From: Epiperipatus broadwayi
Taxonomy: Eukaryota > Onychophora > Udeonychophora > Euonychophora > Peripatidae
Length of the DNA stretch: 64,000 bases
Assembly: GCA_028023455.1 (NCBI GenBank)
Contig: JAQFVV010000021.1
Coordinates: 8,520,853 to 8,584,852, forward strand
Reading direction: 5' to 3'
The translations under genes were made by a program, and so were the position numbers. Every line of letters starts with the position of its first letter. Positions within the stretch are counted from its first letter, which is position 1. Positions 22,545 to 34,514 of this stretch are shown here, in pieces. The notes below the pieces were generated by a model, which had not been told where the DNA came from, did not search any database, and was given only the letters and a program-made list of their open reading frames with translations.

Positions 22545-23390
22545 TATATATTGTACCCTTTTCTATAGGTCAATAATAGTTTATAACAGTCAATTACTAA
22601 AAATTTTAAATTTTAGAATATGTTCTTTTGATTTATTAATTATAGTTTGTCAATTATGTTGTAAAGTATAATTTGAAGCTAAAGAAAATACGTAATGTAT
22701 AAAATTATAGAGAATTATTTAAAAAAATAGTTAAATAAAGCTTAAAATATTGTTTCATATGGTTGTAAAAGCTGGCCATATTAAATAACACAGCTATAAA
22801 AATTAAAAGTATATTTAATAAATTCGATTTTAATAGTTTAAAATTGATAAGTTAATAAATACAGTGTTTAAATTTATAATCATATTAAATAGTCAAAATT
22901 AATATAGTATATTTTAAAAATAAACTTTATGATGGTGAAAATTATATCTAGTTCTATATTTTTAAAATTATTCTTCCAAATTTTTTATAATTATTTTATA
23001 TAATATAATAAGTGTATCAATTTTATAAATCTGGGCAGAGAAATAGATTGAAAATCGTCTGTCAAAGTTATTGATCATGTGACTTGTATATTACATACGT
23101 TCACACACACACTTGTTTGAAATAATAACAAAGTTTAAAATATTTTAAAAGTTATATTATAGAATTAGATGGAATTATTGCCTATCATAAAAGCAAATAA
23201 TAATAAATATTAAGTTAACTATCATATGTAATGTTTTAAATAATGTAATAAAGACAAATACAGTTAATAATATAAAAATTAAATATTTTATTTAAATAAA
23301 AATAGATAAATTGAATATTAAGAAATGGAATAAGTTATTAAATGTTATTTTAAAGTTGTAATTATAAATTTATTAAACGCTCACTATTAT
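22545..23390. other. Extremely AT-rich DNA, no feature seen
   Basis: No repeat boundary or coding similarity recognised. Confidence 0.55.
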
Positions 23391-23393
23391 TTC

Positions 23394-23528
23394 AGTAATA
23401 GTTTTAACAAGGGATTCTCTCTTTTCTTCATAGCGTAAGCATGTGTTTTAAAGACCTACAGAGGTCCCTAGTGACGATTTTTTCAGACGCTCATTGCTAA
23501 GGTTTACAGCCTTGTTAAAACTATTACT
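23394..23528. mobile_element. 135-bp miniature element with perfect 19-bp terminal inverted repeats
   Basis: AGTAATAGTTTTAACAAGG (23394-23412) is the exact reverse complement of the right end (23510-23528). The interior contains TTTAAAGACCTACAGAGGTC, also found in modified form in the hairpin at 62541-62746, which likewise ends near TACAGCCTT. The two probably belong to one miniature family. No coding content. Confidence 0.75.
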
Positions 23529-23529
23529 A

Positions 23530-26500
23530 AATGTTATTTTAAAAGTTATTTTAAATGTTTAAATAATTTTAATAAAATAATAATTGATTTAAAAGTAATA
23601 TTTTAAATAATATTTTTTAAATTTTATTACGTCATAATTTCTAGTTTTGAAATTCAATTCTACTTGAAATTGAAAATATGTAAATTTGTTCTCAAGATAA
23701 AGTAAGAATTAACCAATAGGAATAGGTATTCTTACAGACTATAAATATGATTTGCACGGGGTTATCGGGGAAGATTAATAATGTATTGAAACCAGAGAAA
23801 GGTATATAGTAGCTATCAAAGAGATAATATTTTAAATTTTTATTTTAGTCAATTTTTATATAGTTTGAAAAGAGAGTTTTAAAGTATAATATATTTGGGA
23901 ACTTTGTGAAAAATGATTGGCTAATTTAAGTATACTTACCAGTCGTATTTTATCTAAAAATTTAACCTAAACTTCGCAATAAAGGATGCATATACTACAA
24001 AATAAAATGGATATAAGTTGTAATGCTGAAAAAATGTTTGGAATATTTATTGATACAGCTTTATTAATATTTCACCAGAGAACTGTTTTGGTACATAAAA
24101 AAAACCACAGCTCGGACATTATACGGAGTCTAAAAAATGTATGGAAATGTATTATTTATAAGTTTATCCAAGATTTATTTTTAATAGTAATAAGACAATT
24201 CTATTTCATGAATCATTTTATAGAATATTATATTCAAAGGAGTAAAATGTTATATACTTTCTGAAGGTAACATTTTTTTTTATTTTTTAAAGTGATATAT
24301 AAAAATACCAAACGAAAGTTTAAATGTATCAAGAAGGAAACATATATAAAAAAAAGTGAACACATAGTTGAATAAAAGATGGATCCATGGAAATACAAAT
24401 AGTACTTAAAAGTTTATCGAATATTTTTAAAGTTAAATTAGATGGATTGATCTATCGGATATGCAGAGAATGTTGGTAGAGAAGATTAAGAAGCTTCATG
24501 GGATTAATTAATATTATGATTTAATAATTATCGCCCTAAATACTAAAACCAAGAATTATTTTCTATAAATTTTACTAAATGGATTAATAATTATTTTTAT
24601 TTTAAACTTTAATGTGCTTGGACGAGAACATTTTTTAAAAACTCTAGAGAAAATGATAAACATTTTGGACTTATCAGGAACTATCGTCAAGAAAATATGT
24701 AATTATAGTTTTGATTCCTTTTATTTTGTTAACCTAGTTTAAATCTAAAATTTTATATAAGATTAGCAAAAACATAAAAACATTAATTTATTAATATTAA
24801 AATTTTATAATATAACAATCTAATAATTTAGCTAAAAATATTTTAATATAAAGTGTATGGGTGTGAATTTTTTTTATATCTGCAATGCTCAAGTGGATAA
24901 AGGAAGCTTACTGAACACGATGACTAGATAAAGGTTATTGGTAATAATAATAACTATTGATAATTTATAATGTATATTTTTTTTTGTTTTCTTTAGATCA
25001 TCCATAAATTGGAAGAATGAAGTGTAAAAGTTTTTTACTTATATGTAACGCATTTCATACAACATTTTAAAAAACATTATGAGATAGGATTGATTTGAAA
25101 ATATGCATACGACGATTTTTATTTTTTTTTATTAGTGATATAATCCAACATAACAAATAATTATGTCATTCTTTTAAAATTTTCATGTTATTGGATATTC
25201 AAATATTGTCTAAGTAGATTGTATATGATTAGACATATAGAATAATGAAGTAAGCAGACTTTTCTTGTGGAACAGCTAGATTGTTTAACTATTAATGAAT
25301 TTTATTTATTGTTTTGTAAATGCAGATAGTTATTTATCGATGTAAGATGTGGAAAATCTTGAGAAATAATGTTGAGATAGTGGCTTGGAAGTACTTAGTG
25401 AACAGGAAACCAAGATGATGTTTTAAGAAATAGGATGTTATAAGGAATGGAAATAATATTTAGTCTTTATGTGAATATCAGCATAGTTAACAAAGCCCTA
25501 TGACTGATACACATTTTATTTGGACAGTATTTATATTTCCTTAAATATTTGATGTTCTAATAAAGCTGAAGAAATAGTTTTAACATCGTCCCTGTAGTAG
25601 AGGATATTAGGCAGGTAAATGTCATACCTCTTCGCACTGTGCCATGATTTTGAGATATGTTAAGAGTAATACTCTAGCTTTCTTCCTTAATCCTATACAT
25701 CTGTTTCGCTATCTTTATTTCATGTAACTGCATCGTTCAGTAAGATATTTTGAAAAGAAATGATAAATAATTTAGAACTTAGGTTATGCTATCGTTTTGT
25801 ATAAGATTGGTTTATTTGCTTAGAAGGAATAGGACGTTATAACTTAAAATTGAAGATCCAAAGTATCCTAAGGAAAGAAAAGAATCATAGAATATATTTT
25901 GAATTTTATTTCGGAAATGAAATATAAACTTTTTTAAAATAAAGTATCTAAACAAAGATATTTTCTTTAAAGTGATAATAATTTTAAATGCTTTAGTATT
26001 ATTTTTTTAAGAGAAAAATAAGTATTGCATATTTTTAAAATACAATAGTACAAAGTAAATTATGTAAACAATATGCATAGTATATTTTTGTTTATTGATT
26101 AACAGAAATATATTGATGATTACACTTATATCATACTAAAGTAAGGCTTAAAGAAGAATATATTATGATTAGTAAACATTGTGTGATAAATACTAAAATC
26201 TAGTACTGAATTTTGGATAATATTTTGTGTAACATCTTTGACTTTGCAAGATGAAATTTTTTTTAATATTTTGAGAAGTCCATACTCATTATAAAATTTT
26301 GTTTTCTATAGAATGTTTTCTAAGTATGAATTTTAAAAATAAGATAGTTTAATAATATTAAGGATAAAATGCTGTTGCTAATAAAGTAGATAAATATATT
26401 TGTAATAAGTTAACCATAATGAGAAACCAAATAGTAACATTTTTTTTTTTTTTAATTTTGTCCTAAATCTAAATAAAGATATAATTGAAATATAAATTAT

Positions 26501-27560
26501 TTTTTATAACCTGGTAGATCAAACTGTAAAGTAAAAAAGTTAAGGATATCCACTGTAAATAGTGTAAATAAATTGTTTATTTATTTGTTGTTAGTAATAA
26601 ACTTTGTTAAATTTTGTTATTTCAAAAATTTTGTGTCCGAGTTATTTATTTCTCCACATCGCTGCATGAAATCACGATATATGCATAATAATCGAAACAA
26701 ATATATAATTTTGCACAAAAAGATAAATAGAGAATTATTTAAGAATTTAAATATTTTATTGGTATTCATTTAATTAAATAATTATAATTTTACATTGTTT
26801 TATTGGTCATAAATCAGTTATCACAATATTATATTAAATTATATGCTATCAGTTGCCACACACATTTTGTTTATCAGATTATCAAATGCTACCACGTATT
26901 TATTTATTATATTCATGAAGATAAAAGATTATATAAAATTATTTTATTTTATTATGGTAATAAAAATATAACGAAAAGAAAAGATATCCAGTAGTAATTA
27001 AACAATGAAGAATATTATTATTGTTATTTATTATTATTAGTTTAAGTGTAGTAGATTATGACATAAAATCCCTTCTCATATTTTACTACCGTATTTTTAA
27101 ATTAACTTAGAATAAACTTTATGAACCTGAGATTATTTTATTGAGCTAGATTATTACAAATAGAAGATTAAGACTTAATTATTAGTTTAATCTTAGTGAG
27201 TAGAAGTTATTAAAGTGGTAAGAATACTATGAGTTTATTATTTGAAATAGTAATAAAGGGGGATAGTGTTCTTATGCCATTGAGGTAGTATCCTGTGGCA
27301 TATTGGCTCAATGTAATCTAACTTGTCACCTGTATTTTCACTTCAAGTCTCATGAAAATATTAAATATTTATTTAATTTATTTTTATAAATTGAACCTTA
27401 TTCGAATTTTAAATTTGAGCTAGTGGAATATTTCATTTTAATGCTGAATATTTTAGTTATTAATTATTAACTGAGATAGAACCCATCCTATTTCATAACA
27501 TATACTATTCTGAAGTAAAGATACTCATAGTACAGGTTAGAATATATATATATATATAGT
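23530..27560. other. Extremely AT-rich DNA, no gene seen
   Basis: Open frames of 60-92 codons here (for example 23986-24264 and 26573-26773) are Ile/Lys/Phe/Tyr-rich with no recognisable motif and are most likely chance. No inverted repeat or transposon similarity was found. Confidence 0.55.
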
Positions 27561-27565
27561 TTTTG

Positions 27566-28097
27566 TGTTAAACCATGTATTATTACTCTCCAATGTTTTG
27601 ATGAAATGCATCCACCACTGTCAAGGTTAAGTTCTTTTCAAAAAACCCATTAGATCCCAAATAGTAATGAAATTCAGTGTGGAGTAAATTGGTCATAAAC
27701 CAGAATTTTGATGATGCTAAAATACTTTCTAGTTTGGTAAGGTATTATTTGAGAACCATGAGGGAATCAAATGAAATATTAAAAAGATCAACTGGTTTAA
27801 ATAAAGCAGATGAAGCACAATGTATTCCAGCCTTATAGAGACCACTTACTTTATCTCTTTTTTCTAATATAAACTTGAAATTGATTAATGGTAAAACTGA
27901 AGAAAAAAAAACATTTTGTTAATCCACATATTCTGAATGCTCAACTACTTCATGCTCAATCTCATTTTGACCTCACACTCAATCTCATTACTGTTTGAGA
28001 TCTAAATGTTTTTCCTTTGAAAACTTAACCTTAACAATAGCAGAGGTTATTCTGTCGAAACATTGGAGAGTAAGCAAAAATAATATACAGGTTAACC
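27566..28097. mobile_element. Inverted-repeat element of about 530 bp
   Basis: Imperfect terminal inverted repeats of about 100 bp: GTTAAACCATG, TTACTCTCCAATGTTTTGAT and AAGGTTAAGTTCTTTTCAAA at the left; the reverse complement of the right end reads GTTAACCTG, TTACTCTCCAATGTTTCGAC and AAGGTTAAGTTTTCAAAGG. The interior (about 27660-27990) encodes nothing I recognise. The end motif CGAAACATTGGAGAG resembles the GAAAC blocks of the other inverted elements here, but no CTGATGA core was found. Confidence 0.65.
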
Positions 28098-28385
28098 CAA
28101 AAAATACCTATTCACATCATATACCATGAAAACACTAAATATAATATTATATATATTGAGAAGAAAGTTATTTAATAAAAAAAATAACAGTATACATTAC
28201 AAGTATTAAAGCAGACAGCATCGGTATCTCAAATGTTACAATTCTTTCTCATCCAGTAATATTACTATGCTAAAATAGGCTTTTACTAAAAATTTAATTC
28301 TGCAAAGATAACAAAAATATTGTATTTTTAGAGCATTACTAAATATATTTTTTTATTAAAGCAGAAGCTCTAATACACTGCAGTT

Positions 28386-28486
28386 AAGCATTGGTGGTCA
28401 AGAGGTCAGCAACAGCCGCTTTACAAGCAGTTGTCCCAGGTTAGTGGGTTTGCTTCCCAGCTGATGCTATGACACATGAGAAAAAC
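28386..28486 (+). mobile_element. tRNA-derived SINE, family 1
   Basis: AAGCATTGGTGGTCAAGAGG, CTTTACAAGCAGTTGTCCCA, GGGTTTGCTTCCCAGCTGAT, GCTATGACACATGAGAAAAA. It has a small internal insertion relative to the copies at 13.1 and 58.8 kb. Confidence 0.72.
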
Positions 28487-28489
28487 TCT

Positions 28490-29295
28490 AATATACTGCT
28501 CTGACTAAATTAGCAAAAAAAAAAAATAAATAAATAAAAAAAAATTCTAAATGGCAATATATATATATTCTGTCCTCAAATATACTGTAACTAAATAAAA
28601 TGTACAGTCTTATTATGATATAAAAGGGAAGGTTTTATTACAGAGAGATGAAACTCTGTATTATCCAGAGTAAGACAAAGAATAAAACAAACTGCTTTCT
28701 GGATTTGTTACAGTATGAGATTCTTCAACAATGTTTTAAAAAAATACATTGGCATGCAGATGTATATCTAAGACTAGGAATATTAATATTTCATGGTTGA
28801 ATTTCATCGACTACATCTAAAGTATAAGTTAAACATTACCAAATCAATTAACTATACTTACATATTTTAACAAGGCTAGCAACTAGGTTTTAAATTCTTA
28901 TGTTTTTATTAATTAGAGTGAACAATTATCTCAAGGTTTTAACAACATATAATAGATATTATCCCGAAAATCATCAACTTCAAAAAAATATGAAAATAAT
29001 TTTTTATTGATATGACTAAATAGCAAAGGGATTTTATTGTTTTTAGTCATATCTTAAATAAATAAAATGTTATGGAAATGGTGCAAGTGACTAAAATAAA
29101 GAATAATATTTCTTTTAAGCAACATGTAATAAATTATATGGTTATGTGACCATATTTTTATATATTTTCAACATTTAGATGATGAGTCTTAAGTAATTAA
29201 TAACAAATGAATCAGATAATTAACAAATATAAAATTAATCTTCTTAACAATAAAGTGTAATAATAAGAAAATTATAAACCTCCCAATTAAACAAG
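28490..29295. other. AT-rich DNA, no feature seen
   Basis: Only short A-rich and TA-rich runs were noticed. Confidence 0.5.
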
Positions 29296-29297
29296 TA

Positions 29298-29944
29298 CTA
29301 TGTCTAAATTCACTAAAATGCAGATATTGGTGAAGCTAATTACAGATAATAAAATTAATGGCTGAGTACTTTTGAGAAGTTTTATCTTCTCATAATCATA
29401 GCCAGTGAGTTGAATGAGCACAATAGAAAATATGTGCAGTGAATATTTAAATTTATTCTAAGTGTGTTAGAGAATCCACTTTTTAGAGAGAGAGAAGCAT
29501 GATTCCTTCCAATTTATAGCATGAATTTTGTTAGCTATAAGTCATGCTTCTTTAACTTTCTGTTTAGAGTCATGGTGTTTTATAGAAGTACTGGAGAATG
29601 AAGATGGTTTGAATACATGGGCATATATTCAAACCATTCTCTGCCACCATTACTTGTATAGAGTATCATGACCCTAAACAAAAAGTTAAAGAAGCATGGG
29701 TTATAGCTAACAACACCCATGCTATAAATGGGAAAGAAGCATGCTTTTCTCTCCCCCAAAAAGTGGGCTCTCTAACCCAATTTCAAAAGATGTTAAATAT
29801 TTATAACACACTTTTCCCATTGTGCTCATTCAATTAGCTGGCTATGTTTATGAGAAGACAAAACTTTTCGAAAACATTTAACCATTAATTTTATTATCTG
29901 TAATTAGCTCCACCAATATCTGCATTTTAGGCATTTAGACATAT
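29298..29944. mobile_element. 647-bp foldback element with about 310-bp arms
   Basis: The left arm starts near ATGTCTAAATTCACTAAAAT and CAGATATTGGTGAAGCTAAT; the right arm ends with ATTAGCTCCACCAATATCTG, CATTTTAGGCATTTAGACAT. Matching blocks run inward: AGAAGTTTTATCTTCTCATA against TATGAGAAGACAAAACTTTT, GAAGCATG blocks, and GATGGTTTGAAT against ATTCAAACCAT at the centre near 29617. Arms are clearly diverged with point changes and small gaps, so it is older than the hairpin at 22.4 kb. No coding content. Confidence 0.82.
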
Positions 29945-30293
29945 AACAATAAAATGATATAAATCTTTTAAATAAATATAAATGTAAATAACATTAATGA
30001 TAAGTTCTCTAAAAGATGATAAATAATATTGTACTACTATACATAATAAATGCTGACTATTGCCATGATAAATATCTGTGTAATATGTAGGAAAGTGATG
30101 CATTAATTAAAACATTTCATTGAAAAGTGATGTGTAGCACTTAAATACTTAAGTATTAATGATATGCAAAATATGAGAATGTTTTACTGCCTCCTTAATT
30201 AATAAAAATCTTATATCACAGTCATAAACTAAATCTTTTTTTATAAAAGAAGAGAGAATTAACCCAACTTATATATCTTATAATTATAATTAT

Positions 30294-30692
30294 AGTTTAT
30301 TGGATTTTTATCTCTGAGTTTAAAATCAATAAAAAACCATGGTCTTTTTTCTCAGTTGCCTGATAAGGTAGAATGAATGTATGTGTAAAACACAGTATAT
30401 GGGTAATACAACAAACAGGTGTTACTGATCTCATTGAAAAAATTAAAAGATTGAAGTGGAGTCTGGACATATTGCTAGAAGAGATGATAATAGATGGCCA
30501 ATTGAAATCTTAAACTGGATTCCAAGAGATTGTAAAAGACCCAGAAAAAGACCACATGTGAGATGGATGGATGAAATAAGAAAATGTGCAGGGGTGATGT
30601 GGAGAAGAGAAGCTAAAGATCAAAAAAGATGGGTTGACTGTGGAAAGACCTTCATCCTGTAGTGGACTGATAATGGTTGATGGTGATGATAT
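30294..30692 (+). mobile_element. Internally deleted RTE derivative
   Basis: The first part (30294-30390) matches the 5' leader of the 13.8-17.1-kb RTE (CTCTGAGTTTAAAATCAA, ACCATGG, CTCAGTTGCCTGATAAGG, AGAATGAATGT). Without a gap it then continues in the C-terminal coding region (GTATATGGGTAA, ACAAACAGGTGTTACTGATC, ATTGAAAAAATTAAAAGATT) through HIARRDDNRWPIEILNWIPR, RKRPHVRWMDEIRKCAG to the stop and the GATGGTGATGAT tail. About 2.7 kb of endonuclease and RT sequence is missing. The 68-codon open frame at 30456-30662 is a remnant, not an independent gene. Confidence 0.85.
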
Positions 30693-30794
30693 ATCTATTC
30701 TTATAAAATGTGATTTTCATTGCATTGTTTAACCCAGGTGATGACATTACGTAATATGCTTATTAAGCTTATATTATAATTAAAATTATAATAG

Positions 30795-30885
30795 TCAAGC
30801 ATTGCTGGCCTAGCAGTTAACATAGCTGCCTTCCAAGCCACTGGCCTGGGTTCATTTCCTAGTCAATGCTTTGACATATATATAA
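30795..30885 (+). mobile_element. tRNA-derived SINE, subfamily 1b
   Basis: CAAGCATTGCTGGCCTAGCA, TAACATAGCTGCCTTCCAAG, CTGGGTTCATTTCCTAGTCA and TGCTTTGACATATATATA. It shares the family 1 layout but has CCTTCCAAG and a TATATA tail, like the copy at 60.6 kb. Confidence 0.68.
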
Positions 30886-30889
30886 AAAA

Positions 30890-33800
30890 AATTATAATAA
30901 AGTATTGTTAGAAGTTTGTCTCAACTAAACAATAATATTTATATAGTTATCAATGCCACAAGTATAATAAGATATCAGATATAATCTACATAGATTTGTA
31001 TAAGCACTTCTTTAGTTAAAAAAATAAAAAATGTAATATTAATAACAATTCGATACCTTTATTATATAAAGTATGAGGTTACATTAAAAGATCAATAAAA
31101 TACAATAAAATATTATATATTATCTTGGCCATAAATGGTTTTTAATTAGCTTAAATCTAGTCTCAACTGATCTTCAAAACACAAACTAACACATTTATAA
31201 CAATTTACACTCATAAATATAATGTTACTTGTATCTTCTTTATTATACATTACTTCTTTGAGAACTTTTTTAAAAATATAAAACTTTAATATTATAAAAT
31301 TAAATAAATTCAATAACTATATTATATCCTTAAAATTATAATTTTTAGTCTTTAAAAGTATTTAAGAAATAATTATCCAGACACAATCCTATATGTATTC
31401 ACCATTTGAAATTATTGGCATTTTAAAGTTGGATAAGTTTAACAACACTTAATCCTTATAGAAAATGCTTAATAATAAAAGTTGAGTTTGTAAGTAAAAA
31501 TCTACTAATTGTCAGTTTCCAAACAATATTTGACAAGTTTACAATATTTTTTTTTATTTCTTATGTATTAAATATGTTGATTAATTCTTTAAAGCATTGT
31601 TTTCATTGAATATAAAATCTCTAAGCATATTTTTGAAGATAAAAATAAATATGTTTATTAAGTCATTTTTGTAATAATTGTCCTAACTTTATATTTTTGT
31701 GGTCATTGAAGTAATAAGTAGTATTTAATCCATTGTGCATTAGTTTTAAATTAATATCCAAAGCTTTATGTAGTTTTTTCATAAATATAATATAAAGCAA
31801 TTTATTAATCCTCTCACAATTTGCTTTATTCTTAGTTGCTGTAAACAGCAATTTATTAATCCTCTCACAATTTGCTTTATTCTTAGTTGCTGTAAACATT
31901 CATCATTAAATTTAAGATTAAACCATTATCAGTTATCAGAAAATAATAAGTTTGGCTTCATTTGATAGATATTTTTGTTTACTACTAAAATAAATTCTAA
32001 ATATTCACATTTTATTTCTGTAAATAGTAAAAAATTAATTTGTAATCAACACAAAAAGCTTTTTATGTTATCATTATTACAAAGATTAATTTTGATTACC
32101 AAATCCACAAAATCTTTATTTTTTTTTCAAATCTGAATGAATATTTATTTATTTCTCTTATATCTAATGAATTCCACTTTAAAAGTTTACAATTTTTCAA
32201 TATTTATTGCAAAGTTATGATATTTTGATACTCTTTATTATAACTAGCCTGATTACATAGGAACCTAAGCTTGACAATAGATTTAGAATACATTTGCATT
32301 ATCCAATAATATAATGTTTTATTTTTGAAAATAAATTATTTGCCTTTAAAATAAATTAGTAATAATTTAAAATCTTGATTCGTAATAAATATTTTATGAA
32401 TTATTGTATAAAAATCATCTAGAATTGCAATAAATTCAGAAATAAACATGTTTTGGTTATTCATAACTATTTTATCTAAACTATCTAATAAAAATGGTGA
32501 TGTCAGAAAAATGTCAGACTTCAAAAGTGCCATTATTACATGTTTAATTCAAGCAGAGCTAAGTCTCTGATATCTTGCTGAATTTTCAATTTTTTTGCCT
32601 TACATGGAATTTTTGTAAATAAAATTTCATATTATAATATATATATATTTCAATATAAAGCTTGCAAAAATTCTCATTATGGGGAAAATTATGAGAAAAT
32701 CAGACCAATCTCCGAAAAAATTAATGCATTAATTCACCTTAGTTTTTAGAATACTCATCTGAAGCTTTATGTTGTTATAGCAAGCAAATATTAATTCTTA
32801 GCAAGTAATTTCTGATTTGGAGAAAAGATAAATAAATAATGCAGTTTAAATAAATATAGCATTTAATGAAGCACTTTTAAAAGATTTCATAGTTAAAATT
32901 CAATTATTTGGTTTTCATTTTTTGTAAATTCATTATTAAATGATATACATTGTTAGACAATTAGTTTCTCCAGGACAATGTAGAGATTCATTTGCTCTTA
33001 AAGAGAAATCTTTTGTTGGTTGTTTTATTTTAATGTAGGATGTCAAAATGGCCGATTTTGAATGTAAATCTTATGCAGTCCTTCCGCCCACAATGTACTA
33101 AAAGACCAAACAATTTTTTTAACATGTAAATGTATTTATAGGTTCCTATCATATAATTAATGAGACCATAAATTATATCAAAAATCTTTCACTTTTTTGA
33201 ATTATTGCAGGAATATTCTATCACTGTTGCATAGAAACAGTGGAAAGTTAGTGATATTTTGGAAATTTTTTAAGTCTGTAGCTAAAAAATTTGTAATAAT
33301 TTCATTTTTAAAATTTTTAGATAAATATTCTTTCACAATATTATGTAGCAGATTACATTAATTAATGAATAAAATAAAATAAATACACATTAGTTTTTTA
33401 AATAATAAATTATTTTTACTATTAAAATATTAAATTATTTTTTCTTTTATTTTCTTTTCTTTAAAATTTCCATCATATTTAGCAATAAATCTAATTATAA
33501 TTACTCTAGTAATAAATTTATGAAAACATTTTATGATTATAACTTTTAATTTTAAAATACATTTAATTACATAAAATATCCATGCATTCTCACACATGTG
33601 TTTGAATATTATGCTAAAAACCATATATTATTATTAAGTGTATTTTAAGTCATTTAGCTGAAATAATAAAATTATTATTACATCCAAAAAATCTGGAAAT
33701 ATTTTATTTCTGTTCTACTTATTGTTGTATCTTTTTATTTGGTCTATTATTGTTTTAAACTTAACTTTACATGTGTGCATTTTTTGATGAAATTTTGATC

Positions 33801-34420
33801 ACAATAAAACAAAATTTGATGCATATAATTTTTAAGATGTGTATTTATAAAATCAAATCTTGAGAAAATTTAATAATTCACTTCACTAAGTAGAAGTGTT
33901 AATAATATTAATATCGTTTCCAATCATTTTATTTGCAACAATAATAATTAATAAAATTTGCTTTATAGATAATCCAACAAAATGTTTTTTTTTTTTAAAT
34001 TTAGGCTTGGGACTTTTAATTTTGACATGAAAATATTATTAATATATATATATATATTGGAGGGGAATATAATTTTGAGTTGAAATTTTGAATTAATTTA
34101 TATAATAACTTTATTAATTATAAAATTGTTTATTACAAGGCATCTATTTTTTTAACTATTATTAAAATATGATATTTCAATAAGATATACATTTTTTTTC
34201 TTCTGCAAAGCATTTTAAAAATGTGGATCATGAATAGTCTGCTTAATTAATTTTAAAAAATACAAACCTTTTATGCTACATATGAATGTTTTTATATCAA
34301 GTTAGGGTTAATTTTCTGCAAACATTAGCAAAAATAAAAGAAATTTGAAAGTACAAAATATTGTTTTTTATGTTAATTTCAGTGAAAGATATATATTTAT
34401 CTTTAAAAAAAGTGATGCTT
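30890..34420. other. Extremely AT-rich DNA, no gene seen
   Basis: Apart from the 51-bp duplication at 31797-31898, no repeat, RNA gene or protein similarity was recognised. Short open frames on the minus strand have no motif and are probably chance. Confidence 0.5.
31797..31898. repeat. Exact tandem duplication, 2 x 51 bp
   Basis: GCAATTTATTAATCCTCTCA to GTTGCTGTAAACA is present at 31797-31847 and again at 31848-31898 without differences. The period is a multiple of three, so the minus-strand open frame at 31663-31899 repeats 17 residues; I see no other sign that this frame is a gene. Confidence 0.9.
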
Positions 34421-34425
34421 TTTTT

Positions 34426-34509
34426 CATGTGTCATAGCATCAGCCAGGAAGTGAACCCGGTAACCTGGGACAACTGCTTGTAAAGCAGCTGTCACTGACC
34501 TCTCAACTT
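34426..34509 (-). mobile_element. tRNA-derived SINE, family 1 (5'-truncated)
   Basis: On the minus strand: AGGTCAGTGACAGCTGCTTT, ACAAGCAGTTGTCCCAGGTT, GGGTTCACTTCCTGGCTGAT and GCTATGACACATGAAAAAAA. The CAAGCATTGG head is missing or degraded. It shares GCTATGACACATG with the copy at 28.4 kb, so both may come from one subfamily. Confidence 0.7.
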
Positions 34510-34514
34510 TTCCA

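Noticed and set aside
23986-24264. 92-codon open frame as a novel gene
   Set aside because: Composition is that of random AT-rich DNA, there is no recognised motif and no supporting context.
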